Shown here: positions 7,151 through 14,834 of the stretch, one piece after another
Numbering within the stretch: the first letter of the stretch is position 1
How the letters are laid out: each line of letters starts with the position of its first letter
NCBI RefSeq assembly: GCF_024158745.1
Contig: NZ_JAMZAW010000015.1
Coordinates: 62,001-126,000 of the forward strand
From: Paenibacillus tyrphae
Lineage (GTDB): Bacteria; Bacillota; Bacilli; Paenibacillales; NBRC-103111
Length of the DNA: 64,000 bases
Reading direction: 5' to 3'
Translations under genes and position numbers: made by a program
Notes under the pieces: model-generated
Told to the model about the DNA's origin: nothing
Seen by the model: the letters and a program-made list of their open reading frames with translations, nothing else
Database searches by the model: none

Positions 7151-8706
7151 AATCGACGCGCGATAAACAAGTCAAAGAAGAGCTCACCCAATCGCTTCAA
7201 GAGCTTCCGGTCCCGGCATCGCTGCTTCAATTCGCCAAGGACGTTCCGGATATGGCGAAATCGATGCCTGCTATCCCGGCCCGCAGGCCGATCCGGCAGC
7301 GCAGCAGGAAGGCGCGTTTTACCATTGCCGCGGCCTGTGCGTTGGCCGTAGTCGCTTCGGTCGGCGCCGCCCAGGTTTCCCCGACGTTTGCCAATATGGT
7401 GAAAGGCCTTCCCGGCTTCTCCGGCGTGTTAAGCTGGCTGGATGAAGTACGGGGCTATGACGGCGTCCGCAATGCGCACTCCTACGGCTATGAACCGGCC
7501 GAGCCCGTCGTGAAGCAGTTCGGCGACGTCACCATCGGCATCAGCGATGTTTATTTGACCGGCGATAAGCTTTCCTACAAGACGTTCGTCAAATCCGACG
7601 AAATCAAGAAAAACGCGATCAAACGGGATAACGGCTATTTGGATGTGGACCAGAGAAAAATCACGAATTATACCATCAATAGCTATGACTTCGAGGAAGC
7701 TATCGGTCAAGGCAGCGGGGGCACCATCGAGTCCGATGACGCAACCAAGGAGCCAATCCAAGTTGAAACTTCCGAATTGTCCCTGACGCCGCAACAAGTC
7801 AAGGATTTTATAAACAAGAACCCGAAGGAACTGCGGTTTAAGGTATACGAGCATCCTCCTGGAAAAAGCTCAAAGTTCTTGTTCGATATCAGCGTGCCGT
7901 TCGATAAGTCACAATGGCGCGAAGACCTTATTGTTCCGCTTCATCAACAGGTTGAGGTGGCCGGAGACCCCGATCTTCCATCGTTTACCTTGGACCAGCT
8001 CAAGATCACGCCCACAAATACGCACCTTGATGTGAAAATCGAGCAGGGCTCAAACTATTATTTGGAATTTAGACAGTTTGGCGATTATGAGCATAAATTG
8101 GAGCCTTATCTTACCGACGATAAGGGGAACAAATACCGGCTCAATGTGGATAGAGTGCAGAAAATGTATGATAGCCTTGCTCAGCCTGGTGATTGGGACG
8201 GCAACAAAATGGAGTTCATGTCTTCGCCTTATTTCGACCCGTCCGTGAAGCGGCTAACCTTGCACCTGAACGGCTTCCAGCTTACCGAAAAAACGCCGAG
8301 CGCCTCATTTACGCTCTCGCCCGGCGAGAAGCTGCCGAAAACGGTGCGCTTTAAGGATAAACAATTTACGATCGTCGGGACCTCTTATAAAAAGGGTTAC
8401 CTGTGGCTTAAAATCAAGAAGGATCGTCCGGAAGACGTCCGCTTGGGCATCCAGTTCGACATTCCTGAGGACCTCGAGAAAGCTTATCAAGAGAAAATAA
8501 AAAATACACCGGAATTGAATGAATTGTACGGTCGGCGTCCCGGCGTTGCGTTAATCGACGGGGTGGCTCGGTCCGAACGGCCGGAGGATGACTATTTCGA
8601 AGCCGGCATCATGACGCCCGAGCAGGACTCTTACGAAATTACCATGATGCGCAACTCCAACCCGATCCCGCTGAAAAAAGAGATCACGTTTGAAATTAGA
8701 AAGTAG
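7144..8706 (+). CDS. DUF4179 membrane anti-sigma factor
   Basis: A 520-residue protein with the DUF4179 layout: a cytoplasmic N-terminus of about 57 residues, one membrane helix (about residues 58-78, FTIAAACALAVVASVGAAQV), and a large extracellular beta-rich region of about 440 residues. Such proteins hold the cognate ECF sigma at the membrane and release it on a signal. Overlap with the sigma gene by 7 bases supports the pairing. The ectodomain contains a repeated motif (FTLDQLKITP, YLTDDKGNKY, KRLTLHLNGF) that recurs in the secreted protein at 11215. What it senses cannot be told. Confidence 0.88.
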   Translation: MLKSTRDKQVKEELTQSLQELPVPASLLQFAKDVPDMAKSMPAIPARRPIRQRSRKARFTIAAACALAVVASVGAAQVSPTFANMVKGLPGFSGVLSWLDEVRGYDGVRNAHSYGYEPAEPVVKQFGDVTIGISDVYLTGDKLSYKTFVKSDEIKKNAIKRDNGYLDVDQRKITNYTINSYDFEEAIGQGSGGTIESDDATKEPIQVETSELSLTPQQVKDFINKNPKELRFKVYEHPPGKSSKFLFDISVPFDKSQWREDLIVPLHQQVEVAGDPDLPSFTLDQLKITPTNTHLDVKIEQGSNYYLEFRQFGDYEHKLEPYLTDDKGNKYRLNVDRVQKMYDSLAQPGDWDGNKMEFMSSPYFDPSVKRLTLHLNGFQLTEKTPSASFTLSPGEKLPKTVRFKDKQFTIVGTSYKKGYLWLKIKKDRPEDVRLGIQFDIPEDLEKAYQEKIKNTPELNELYGRRPGVALIDGVARSERPEDDYFEAGIMTPEQDSYEITMMRNSNPIPLKKEITFEIRK

Positions 8707-8784
8707 AAGTCTTAACCTTGCCGATACTCGGCACCATCGGTTTTATTGAAGCTTCCCCGTGTTTTGAAACGCGTTCATGACGGA
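8707..8784 (+). repeat. Intergenic repeat, copy B
   Basis: Second copy of the element at 5414-5492, directly after the DUF4179 stop codon. Its CCCCGTG can pair with CACGGGG at 8811-8817, just before a T run (8819-8825), so this copy may have been recruited as part of a terminator for the sigma/anti-sigma operon. Confidence 0.68.
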
Positions 8785-8841
8785 TCACACCGACATGATG
8801 CGGGCAAGGCACGGGGTGTTTTTTTGGGGGAAATAGCAGCA

Positions 8842-9036
8842 TTACGGTTCCATAATAATGGCTACCCATGGATGTTGCTCCAGTACCAGCCCTACCTTTT
8901 GAATATGGTAGGAGATGCCTTTATACGATACGTTATTGATTTCATTCAAGCCTCGCACAAAACTCCATATATCGGCGATCCGGCTCTCGTAGGTTTCATC
9001 CGGCATGATCCAACGTACGGTAATTTGATTATTCAC
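8842..9036 (-). CDS. Small conserved-looking protein, function unknown
   Basis: A 64-residue soluble protein with no signal peptide or recognisable motif. GTG 9036 has GGAGGG 6 bases upstream, a better start than the ATG at 9075, which lacks a ribosome binding site. The sequence mixes charged and aromatic residues (ITVRWIMPDETYESR at the N-terminus) and looks like a compact alpha/beta fold. It lies between the ECF operon and two XRE regulators and is divergent from them. I do not recognise the family. Confidence 0.5.
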   Translation of the reverse strand: MNNQITVRWIMPDETYESRIADIWSFVRGLNEINNVSYKGISYHIQKVGLVLEQHPWVAIIMEP

Positions 9037-9201
9037 GTATTTCCCTCCATTTTTCAAAAAAAATTCATGATTCATGAACTTTTATTCCAAACAAAAATTT
9101 GTCTGCAATATCCAAATCGTTTAAAGTATATTTAACAGTTCATTTTCATGCGCAATCATTACTATGACTGGTATAGCACTATAAACATTGGGATATAGCG
9201 A

Positions 9202-9546
9202 GTGATGACCATGTTTGGAGGACGGCTTCGCCTGCTGAGAAAGGCACATAAGCTTACGCAAGAAGCTTTAGCCCATAAGCTTCAAACCGTGAAATCTACC
9301 ATTTCACAATACGAAAACGGCGTGAATGAACCGGACTACCGCACCTTGCTTAAAATCAGCGAAGTGTTCCAAGTCAGTACGGATTATTTGTTGGGGAAAA
9401 CGGACATTCCATTATGTCATGGTTCGGACTTTAATTCTACAGATGAAGTGTTTAAGCAACTATCCGAAGACGAAAAAGCGTTCCTGCTTGGAAGCCTTGA
9501 AATTTACCGTAAAAGCAAACCGCGCTGGGAAAAAGGCAGCAAGTAA
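9202..9546 (+). CDS. XRE-family transcriptional regulator
   Basis: A 114-residue regulator with an N-terminal HTH_3 domain: FGGRLRLLRKAHKLTQEALA, then the recognition helix in VKSTISQYENGVNEPD, then SEVFQVSTDYLLGKTD, the usual end of the domain. About 45 C-terminal residues form a helical tail, probably for dimerisation. The start is uncertain: GTG 9202, ATG 9205 and ATG 9211 are all in frame and the Shine-Dalgarno is weak. It is followed within 100 bases by a second XRE gene, with a long inverted repeat between them. Its targets are unknown; phage-repressor-like control of the adjacent gene is plausible. Confidence 0.85.
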   Translation: MMTMFGGRLRLLRKAHKLTQEALAHKLQTVKSTISQYENGVNEPDYRTLLKISEVFQVSTDYLLGKTDIPLCHGSDFNSTDEVFKQLSEDEKAFLLGSLEIYRKSKPRWEKGSK

Positions 9547-9575
9547 TCTGTTGGATGTCAAAAGCTTTGATTCAC

Positions 9576-9621
9576 AGAACATAAAGTTCCTAAAACTTAT
9601 TCTAACGGAACTTTATGTTCT
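9576..9621. promoter_or_regulatory. Nested inverted repeat between XRE genes (candidate operator)
   Basis: AGAACATAAAGTTCC (9576-9590) and its exact reverse complement (9607-9621) are separated by 16 bases. Each arm is itself a near-palindrome, GAAC-N5-GTTC, so the unit offers two repressor half-site pairs 31 bases apart (about three helical turns). No T run follows, so an operator is more likely than a terminator. Confidence 0.6.
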
Positions 9622-9645
9622 AGTCAAGTGTTTAAGGAGAATCTT

Positions 9646-9864
9646 ATGCCTACCATCGCCGAACGATTAAAAGAGCTACGCGAGCAAAATCAGGTCAAAC
9701 GAGAGGAACTCGCCCAAGTCCTCGGGGTTTCCATTCGTTCAATCAGCCATTATGAGTCGGGCAACAGACGGCCGGATTATGAAGGTCTTCTTGCTCTTGC
9801 AGATTATTTCAACGTTAGCCTGGATTATCTCGTTGGCCGCTCCAATGATCCGGAAAGACACTGA
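9646..9864 (+). CDS. Small XRE-family regulator
   Basis: A 72-residue protein that is almost entirely one HTH_3 domain: TIAERLKELREQNQVKREELA, recognition region SIRSISHYESGNRRPD, then YFNVSLDYLVGRSND. AAGGAG at 9631-9636 places the start at ATG 9646, not at 9628. It is a single-domain Cro-like regulator and probably binds as a dimer, possibly at the nested palindrome just upstream. A strong terminator follows. Confidence 0.85.
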   Translation: MPTIAERLKELREQNQVKREELAQVLGVSIRSISHYESGNRRPDYEGLLALADYFNVSLDYLVGRSNDPERH

Positions 9865-9874
9865 CGGATGTGAA

Positions 9875-9921
9875 AAAACCTTGATTCGGGTACGACCAGC
9901 CGTCACCCAAATCAAGGTTTT
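9875..9921. terminator. Bidirectional terminator
   Basis: AAAACCTTGATT pairs with AATCAAGGTTTT, giving an A-flanked and T-flanked hairpin between the convergent XRE and stalk-domain genes. Confidence 0.8.
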
Positions 9922-9936
9922 ATTTATTTTATCCCG

Positions 9937-11016
9937 TTATTTATTGGTAATAATAACTGTTTGGGACGAAGGCTCCCACTTCACTTCCGCCCCCAGCGCC
10001 TCGCCGATGAAACGGACCGGGACCATCGTATGACCGTTCACGATCTGCGCCGGCACTTCCAGCGTTTTGGCCGAACCGCCGACCGTGACATTTTTATCGC
10101 CGATTTTCAAATACACCGTCGTCGTTCCTTTCTTGGCTGTCACGGACTGTTCCTTTTCGTTCCAGTCGATCGTGGCGCCCAGCTTTTCAAAAATCGCCCT
10201 TAGCGGCACAAGCGTGCTGCCTTCGACGATAACCGGCGGCTGCTCGAAGCTTTGCGCGGTACCGTCAATGGTTACCTTAATGGCGTCGGTGCCGCCTGTG
10301 GACGCTTCGAAACGGAAGGTATCGCTACCGAATACCGGCGTGAAATCAACCGACGTTACGATACTCTCGCTGCTGCCGCCACGCGGATCGGTTGTGGTTT
10401 CTTTCAGCAATATGCCGGTTTCTTTGTCGAACCATTGCTCTCTGGCCGGGGCGATCCCGTTTTCCACTCTCTCGATCCCTTCGGCATCCGTGAATTTTCG
10501 ATTCAATGGCTTGCTTGCCCCCGACAGGTGATAGGCGGTCCGGCCAAGGAGCGTTTCTTCTCCTTTAAAAACCGGAGCTTCGTTATCTTCTAACAGTGAC
10601 TTAAGTTCTCGCTTGGACATCTTGGAGAAGCCGTCCCATTCCATCCCCTTCAACTTTACTCCGCTTGTTTTCCCTTCCGTGATGAAAACTCCGTCGTCTC
10701 CGTTGATGATCGAAGTGCTCATCGTTTTGCCGCTTCCGTCATAGTTGACCTCCGATCGGTATCGGGCATTCGGCACATCCTCCCATTGCTTGTATGACAC
10801 AGCCTTGCTCGTTCCATTTTCGAACGTGGACGTCTCCTTCCATTCCAAGTAAAACGGGCTCGGCTTCTTCCCTTCGATTTCCTTGGCGACCTGCTCAAGG
10901 GTTAATGCGCCGGTTCCGGCTCCTGCCGGGGCAGCCGTCGCTCCGTAAAGAGGCACCGCCATGGCAAGCAATGCGAGACCTAGCCCTGCGGACACCCATT
11001 TTCGTTTGTTCAACAT
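9937..11016 (-). CDS. Secreted protein with LolA-like region and stalk domain
   Basis: A 359-residue exported protein. It has a signal peptide (about residues 1-30, ending around YGATAAPAG), a central region of about 200 residues resembling LolA/MucB-type outer-membrane sorting folds (repeated W and Y beta strands, EQWFDKETGILLKE), and a C-terminal copper amine oxidase N-terminal 'stalk' domain (about 240-359) with the paired motifs VEGSTLVPLRAIFEKLGA and VNGHTMVPVRFIGEALGA. The start is placed at ATG 11016, with GGAGG 8 bases upstream. Stalk domains are probably carbohydrate- or wall-binding modules on Gram-positive surfaces. It is divergent from the ECF-controlled gene at 11215. The ligand is unknown. 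Confidence 0.82.
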   Translation of the reverse strand: MLNKRKWVSAGLGLALLAMAVPLYGATAAPAGAGTGALTLEQVAKEIEGKKPSPFYLEWKETSTFENGTSKAVSYKQWEDVPNARYRSEVNYDGSGKTMSTSIINGDDGVFITEGKTSGVKLKGMEWDGFSKMSKRELKSLLEDNEAPVFKGEETLLGRTAYHLSGASKPLNRKFTDAEGIERVENGIAPAREQWFDKETGILLKETTTDPRGGSSESIVTSVDFTPVFGSDTFRFEASTGGTDAIKVTIDGTAQSFEQPPVIVEGSTLVPLRAIFEKLGATIDWNEKEQSVTAKKGTTTVYLKIGDKNVTVGGSAKTLEVPAQIVNGHTMVPVRFIGEALGAEVKWEPSSQTVIITNK

Positions 11017-11148
11017 CATCATATCCTCCATCTTTCCATATAAGGGATTGCGGCGGTGCTGATTTTTCGCCCCGAATCATCGCCGCTTGGGCCGGACGAA
11101 AACACCTCCTTATCTTAAGGCGAAGCAAAATTGAATTCGGTTCACCCA

Positions 11149-11178
11149 TGAACCGAGCCGCCGGTTCGTTCGCCTATA
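11149..11178 (+). promoter_or_regulatory. ECF sigma promoter 4 (upstream of secreted protein)
   Basis: -35 TGAACC (11149-11154), 16-base spacer, -10 CGCCTATA (11171-11178), 36 bases before the start. The stretch from CGTTCG through TATAAGG is identical to the sigma gene promoter at 6546-6560. Confidence 0.82.
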
Positions 11179-11214
11179 AGGTGTACGACCCAAAAAGAGG
11201 AGGAGCAAACCACA

Positions 11215-12060
11215 ATGAAAAAAACAACCATTGCCGTATTAAGCGCAGCCGTATTATTAGGAGGACTCGCACCGCTAGCCGTTCGGGCCGATGCAACCGC
11301 CGTTTCCGCAAACCAAACCGCCGCAGTGCCGCTTGCCACTCAAGACGCAGAAACCTTCAAGTTGAACCCGGCCATCCAAAAGCAGTACGGCGGGGCCACG
11401 TTCACGTTGAAGTCGCTGTCGGCCTCTCCGGAGACGACCGAATTTGTCTTGGCCCGCCACGTCCCGGATGGGATCGCGAAAGAAATCGATGAACAGCTCA
11501 TGAAAATGAGTTATTTGGTCACGGACGACAACGGATGGATTTACGAATACCAAAAGGCTAGTGAGCAAGGACAGGAGCAGCCGGACGGCTCTTTCGTGCC
11601 CCACTATACCGAAAATGTGAAGCCTTTGCAGGGCAAGCCCAAGGAACTGACCATTAGGCCGTATGTAGGAGGCTGGTACGACGATACAAGCACGATGTTC
11701 TCGGATAAAGCAAATGTGACCGCGCCATTGACCGGTCAATATCCGCTGACGCTCGATCAAGGCAAAATCGGCAGCATGTCGGTAACCGGCGTGGACTTCG
11801 GCAAGGATAAAACCATTCTGAAACTGGCGATCGCCGGAGAAACGGCGTCCGTTCAGAAGACGGGCACTTGGTTGGTACAAAACGGGAAGCAGCTTGATGC
11901 GGCCCGCACGGAATTGGTTGGCGTAGAGCACGGCGTCTACCAGTACGAGTTGGAGTTTCCGGCCGTGGACCCGACAGCACAGCTTGAGGTGCTGACCAAG
12001 CGCATGACGCCTGTGACGTTCCTGAAGGAACTGGAGATGAAGGTTCAGCTTCCTCAATAA
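11215..12060 (+). CDS. Secreted DUF4179-ectodomain-like protein
   Basis: A 281-residue exported protein with a signal peptide (about residues 1-25, cleavage near VRADA). It has no membrane anchor after that and no enzyme motif. The mature part repeats the pattern seen in the DUF4179 ectodomain: FTLKSLSASP, then YLVTDDNGWIYEY, then KELTIRPYV, matching FTLDQLKITP, YLTDDKGNKY and KRLTLHLNG there. It is preceded by ECF promoter 4, so the same sigma factor probably controls it. A plausible role is a soluble partner or decoy for the signal sensed by the anti-sigma factor; this is inference. A terminator follows directly. Confidence 0.78.
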   Translation: MKKTTIAVLSAAVLLGGLAPLAVRADATAVSANQTAAVPLATQDAETFKLNPAIQKQYGGATFTLKSLSASPETTEFVLARHVPDGIAKEIDEQLMKMSYLVTDDNGWIYEYQKASEQGQEQPDGSFVPHYTENVKPLQGKPKELTIRPYVGGWYDDTSTMFSDKANVTAPLTGQYPLTLDQGKIGSMSVTGVDFGKDKTILKLAIAGETASVQKTGTWLVQNGKQLDAARTELVGVEHGVYQYELEFPAVDPTAQLEVLTKRMTPVTFLKELEMKVQLPQ

Positions 12061-12064
12061 CGAC

Positions 12065-12106
12065 AACAACCCGCAAGGAGTTACGCTCCGCGCGGGTTGT
12101 TTTTTC
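12065..12106. terminator. Terminator between convergent genes
   Basis: ACAACCCGC and GCGGGTTGT pair, followed by TTTTTT at 12101-12106. It ends the 11215 gene and may also serve the convergent DJ-1/PfpI gene. Confidence 0.85.
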
Positions 12107-12110
12107 ACTC

Positions 12111-12677
12111 TTACAATCCTTTGCCTACAGGCTGAATCGTTCTCAGCACTTGTGCGGCGACCTTCGGGCCGATCGCGGACGCGATAACCCATTCCGCCAA
12201 CTGTTGGGCGGCCAGGCAGCCGGCAGCGGTCGCGATTCTTCCGTCGCTGACGAAATCTTTGGCGACCACCTTCACGTTCATTTTCTCCAGCATCTTCCTG
12301 CGGGTCGGGTACGTCGTCGCTTCTTTACCATCCAGCAACCCGAGCGCCCCCAAAATGAGCGCCCCCGAGCACATCGAACCGATCCACTGCCTGTCCGGAG
12401 CCAGCTTGAGGCGAGACACGTACTCCGGGTCTTGAATCAGCTTCGGGACCAGTACGCCGCTTGTAAACAGAACCGCGTCCATCTCTTGCAGCTCGTCGAT
12501 CGTCCCCATCGTCTGGATCGGGAGCCCGGCATCGGACACGTGTGTATCCTTGGTCCCTACGATCTTCACCTGCCAATCCTCCACGCCCGCGACGGAACGG
12601 ACACGATTCAACAAGTCCCACGGCAGAAATAAATCCAGATCGGTAAACCGATCAAAAATGACCAAGGCTATTTTCAC
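12111..12677 (-). CDS. DJ-1/PfpI family protein
   Basis: A 188-residue class I glutamine amidotransferase-like protein. The nucleophile elbow GSMCSGALIL (Cys about residue 103) is intact, with the acidic residue before it in the DRQWIG strand and the segment ATTYPTRR downstream, as in isonitrile hydratase-like and AraC-linked members. It starts at GTG 12677 with GGGGAG upstream. It lies 36 bases after the iron permease gene on the same strand and may be the last gene of that operon. The reaction (glyoxalase, hydratase or deglycase) cannot be decided from sequence. Confidence 0.83.
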   Translation of the reverse strand: MKIALVIFDRFTDLDLFLPWDLLNRVRSVAGVEDWQVKIVGTKDTHVSDAGLPIQTMGTIDELQEMDAVLFTSGVLVPKLIQDPEYVSRLKLAPDRQWIGSMCSGALILGALGLLDGKEATTYPTRRKMLEKMNVKVVAKDFVSDGRIATAAGCLAAQQLAEWVIASAIGPKVAAQVLRTIQPVGKGL

Positions 12678-12713
12678 GCGAATCTCCCCTTCCCCTTATA
12701 AATCAAATATACC

Positions 12714-13727
12714 TCATCGTCTCGACTGACGCCAAAGCAGATACAGAAAATAAGGGCCGCCGACGGCCGAAACGACCAGTCCGGCGGGAACTTCCACCGG
12801 CGGTACGAGCCCCCGGCCGAGCGCGTCTGCGACGAGAACGAGCAGCCCGCCAAGGAGAGACGCCGTGGGGATCAAGATGCGATGACGCCCCCCGACAAGC
12901 TGTCTGGCGGCATGCGGCACGATCAGTCCGACGAACCCGATGGTGCCCACCACGGCTACGGCCGAACCGGTCAGCGCGACAGCCATCGCCAGCAGAGACG
13001 CCCGCAGAAGCTCGACTTTGACACCGAGTCCGAGGGCTACCGGGTCCCCGAGACGGATCACGTCCAGATGAACAGCCAGCAGCCAGGCGAGCGGAAGGAG
13101 GAGCAGCATCCAGGGCAGCACTTGCAGCACCTGGTCCCATGACCTGCCCCACAAGCTTCCGCTGAGCCAAATAAGCGCCGTGTTCACGTTGGGCGTGGCC
13201 CGCGACACCAGCAGGTGAACGCCCGAGGAACAAAACGCGCTGACGGCCACCCCCACCAGCGCCAGCCGGATGGGAGCGACGCCTCTGCGGTAAGCAAGCA
13301 AATACACGGCAAATGCGGCGGCGATACCGCCGCCAAAGGCCGCTGCCATGAGCGCGGAAGGTGCAGACAGCGGAAACAACAGCGTTACGATGACCGCAGC
13401 CAGCCCCGCGCCTCCCGTAATGCCGAGCGTATCGGGAGCGGCTAGCGGATTGCGCATGACGCCTTGGGCGATGACGCCCGCAACGGCCAGACCGGCACCG
13501 GCCAGCAGCGCCAGCGCAATGCGGGGCAACCGGTAGTCGAAAATAATCGCAGCCGTATTCGGATCGCCTCGGCCGATGAGCGACGACAGGATCGGCCCGA
13601 TCCCGAGCTTCGCATCCCCGATGCCGATATTGGCTATGGCAAGAAGCAGGGTCGCGAGCGCCAGCAGGCCGAGAACGCCGGCATTTCGCCGTCTGCCTGC
13701 CGCAGCCTGAACATGCTGTCGGTTCAT
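12714..13727 (-). CDS. FecCD-family siderophore ABC permease (second)
   Basis: A 337-residue polytopic membrane protein, about nine or ten helices, of the BtuC/FecCD family. Diagnostic segments are DYRLPRIALALLAGAGLAVAG near the N-terminus, RNPLAAPDTLGITGGAGLAA, and the C-terminal GTIGFVGLIVPHAARQLVG loop that contacts the ATPase. Its ATG overlaps the stop of the upstream permease (ATGA), so the two are translationally coupled and probably form a heterodimer. No ATPase gene is present here; a shared FhuC-like ATPase elsewhere is assumed. Confidence 0.9.
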   Translation of the reverse strand: MNRQHVQAAAGRRRNAGVLGLLALATLLLAIANIGIGDAKLGIGPILSSLIGRGDPNTAAIIFDYRLPRIALALLAGAGLAVAGVIAQGVMRNPLAAPDTLGITGGAGLAAVIVTLLFPLSAPSALMAAAFGGGIAAAFAVYLLAYRRGVAPIRLALVGVAVSAFCSSGVHLLVSRATPNVNTALIWLSGSLWGRSWDQVLQVLPWMLLLLPLAWLLAVHLDVIRLGDPVALGLGVKVELLRASLLAMAVALTGSAVAVVGTIGFVGLIVPHAARQLVGGRHRILIPTASLLGGLLVLVADALGRGLVPPVEVPAGLVVSAVGGPYFLYLLWRQSRR

Positions 13728-14773
13728 TCGTCGTTCCCCTCCTTGCGCCTGCGGCGGGCCAAATAAATAAAGTACGGCGTACCGATCAGTGCCGTGACGA
13801 CGCCCACCGGCGTCTCATACGGAAACAGCACGAAGCGGGAGGCAAGGTCCGCGAGCAGCAGCAGCACCGCCCCGAGCAGGGCGGACAGCGGGATCACCGC
13901 CCGGTAGTCCGCGCCGGTCAAATAACGCACGATATGCGGCACCATCAGCCCGACAAAGCCGATCGGACCGGCGACGGCTACGGACACGCCGGCCAGCAGG
14001 ATGACAACGAGCGTGATCAGGCTCCGGGTCTTCCCTATGCGCTGGCCCAGTCCGCGGGCCATATCTTCGCCCAGGCTGAGGATGGAGGCCGAGCGCCCGA
14101 GTGCGAAGGCGACGGCAAGCGCGGGAACGCCCCACCAGAGGAGCGTCTGGACGTGCTCCCATTTTCTCCCCGAAACCGATCCCGCGAGCCAGAACAGCAC
14201 GCTATCGGTTTTCGTTTCGTTGAAAATAAGCAGCGCCTGCGTCGCCGCCGACAGGATCGCCTGGATGGCCACTCCCGTCAGGGCCAGGTTGACCTCCATA
14301 TGAGCTCCTTTAAAGGCGGAGGCCATCGCGAAAACGACGACCGCCGCTGCGGCTCCCCCTACGAAAGCAGCAGCCACCGTATATCCGCCCGTCACAAACG
14401 GATACGTGACGGCCACAAAGACGACCGCCACCGATGCCCCGGCGTTGATCCCGAAGACACCCGGAGAAGCGAGCGGATTGCGCGTCACGGCTTGCATCAA
14501 TGCACCCGCAACGGCTAAATTCGCCCCGGCGAGCGCCGTGACAACCGTGCGGGGAATCCGGATGTTCCGGATAATACTGTGCGTCCGCGACCCGTCCTCG
14601 TGAAGCAGCGCGGTCAGAACGGACGATATCGGCATCGACGTCGAGCCTACGGCAACGGACAGCAAGAGCGCCACCGTCAGCAGCACGAAACCGGCCGCAG
14701 CCACCAGAGCGATCCGGGCCGCGCGCCTACGGAGCGCTTTGGTTTCCGTGAGCGGCTGTACGGAATAATCCAC
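13724..14773 (-). CDS. FecCD-family siderophore ABC permease (first)
   Basis: A 349-residue polytopic permease, paralogous to the next gene. It has RIPRTVVTALAGANLAVAGAL, RNPLASPGVFGINAGAS and GPIGFVGLMVPHIVRYLTG. The start is GTG 14773 with GGAGT upstream. It lies 61 bases after the substrate-binding lipoprotein gene and is expected to be under the same Fur box. Together with the downstream permease it would form the channel for a ferric siderophore. Confidence 0.9.
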   Translation of the reverse strand: MDYSVQPLTETKALRRRAARIALVAAAGFVLLTVALLLSVAVGSTSMPISSVLTALLHEDGSRTHSIIRNIRIPRTVVTALAGANLAVAGALMQAVTRNPLASPGVFGINAGASVAVVFVAVTYPFVTGGYTVAAAFVGGAAAAVVVFAMASAFKGAHMEVNLALTGVAIQAILSAATQALLIFNETKTDSVLFWLAGSVSGRKWEHVQTLLWWGVPALAVAFALGRSASILSLGEDMARGLGQRIGKTRSLITLVVILLAGVSVAVAGPIGFVGLMVPHIVRYLTGADYRAVIPLSALLGAVLLLLADLASRFVLFPYETPVGVVTALIGTPYFIYLARRRRKEGNDE

Positions 14774-14834
14774 TAGTACCCGACTCCTTCGCTATCGAAT
14801 ATGCCGAACTTACGCCAGAGCGTTGAGGCCGAGA

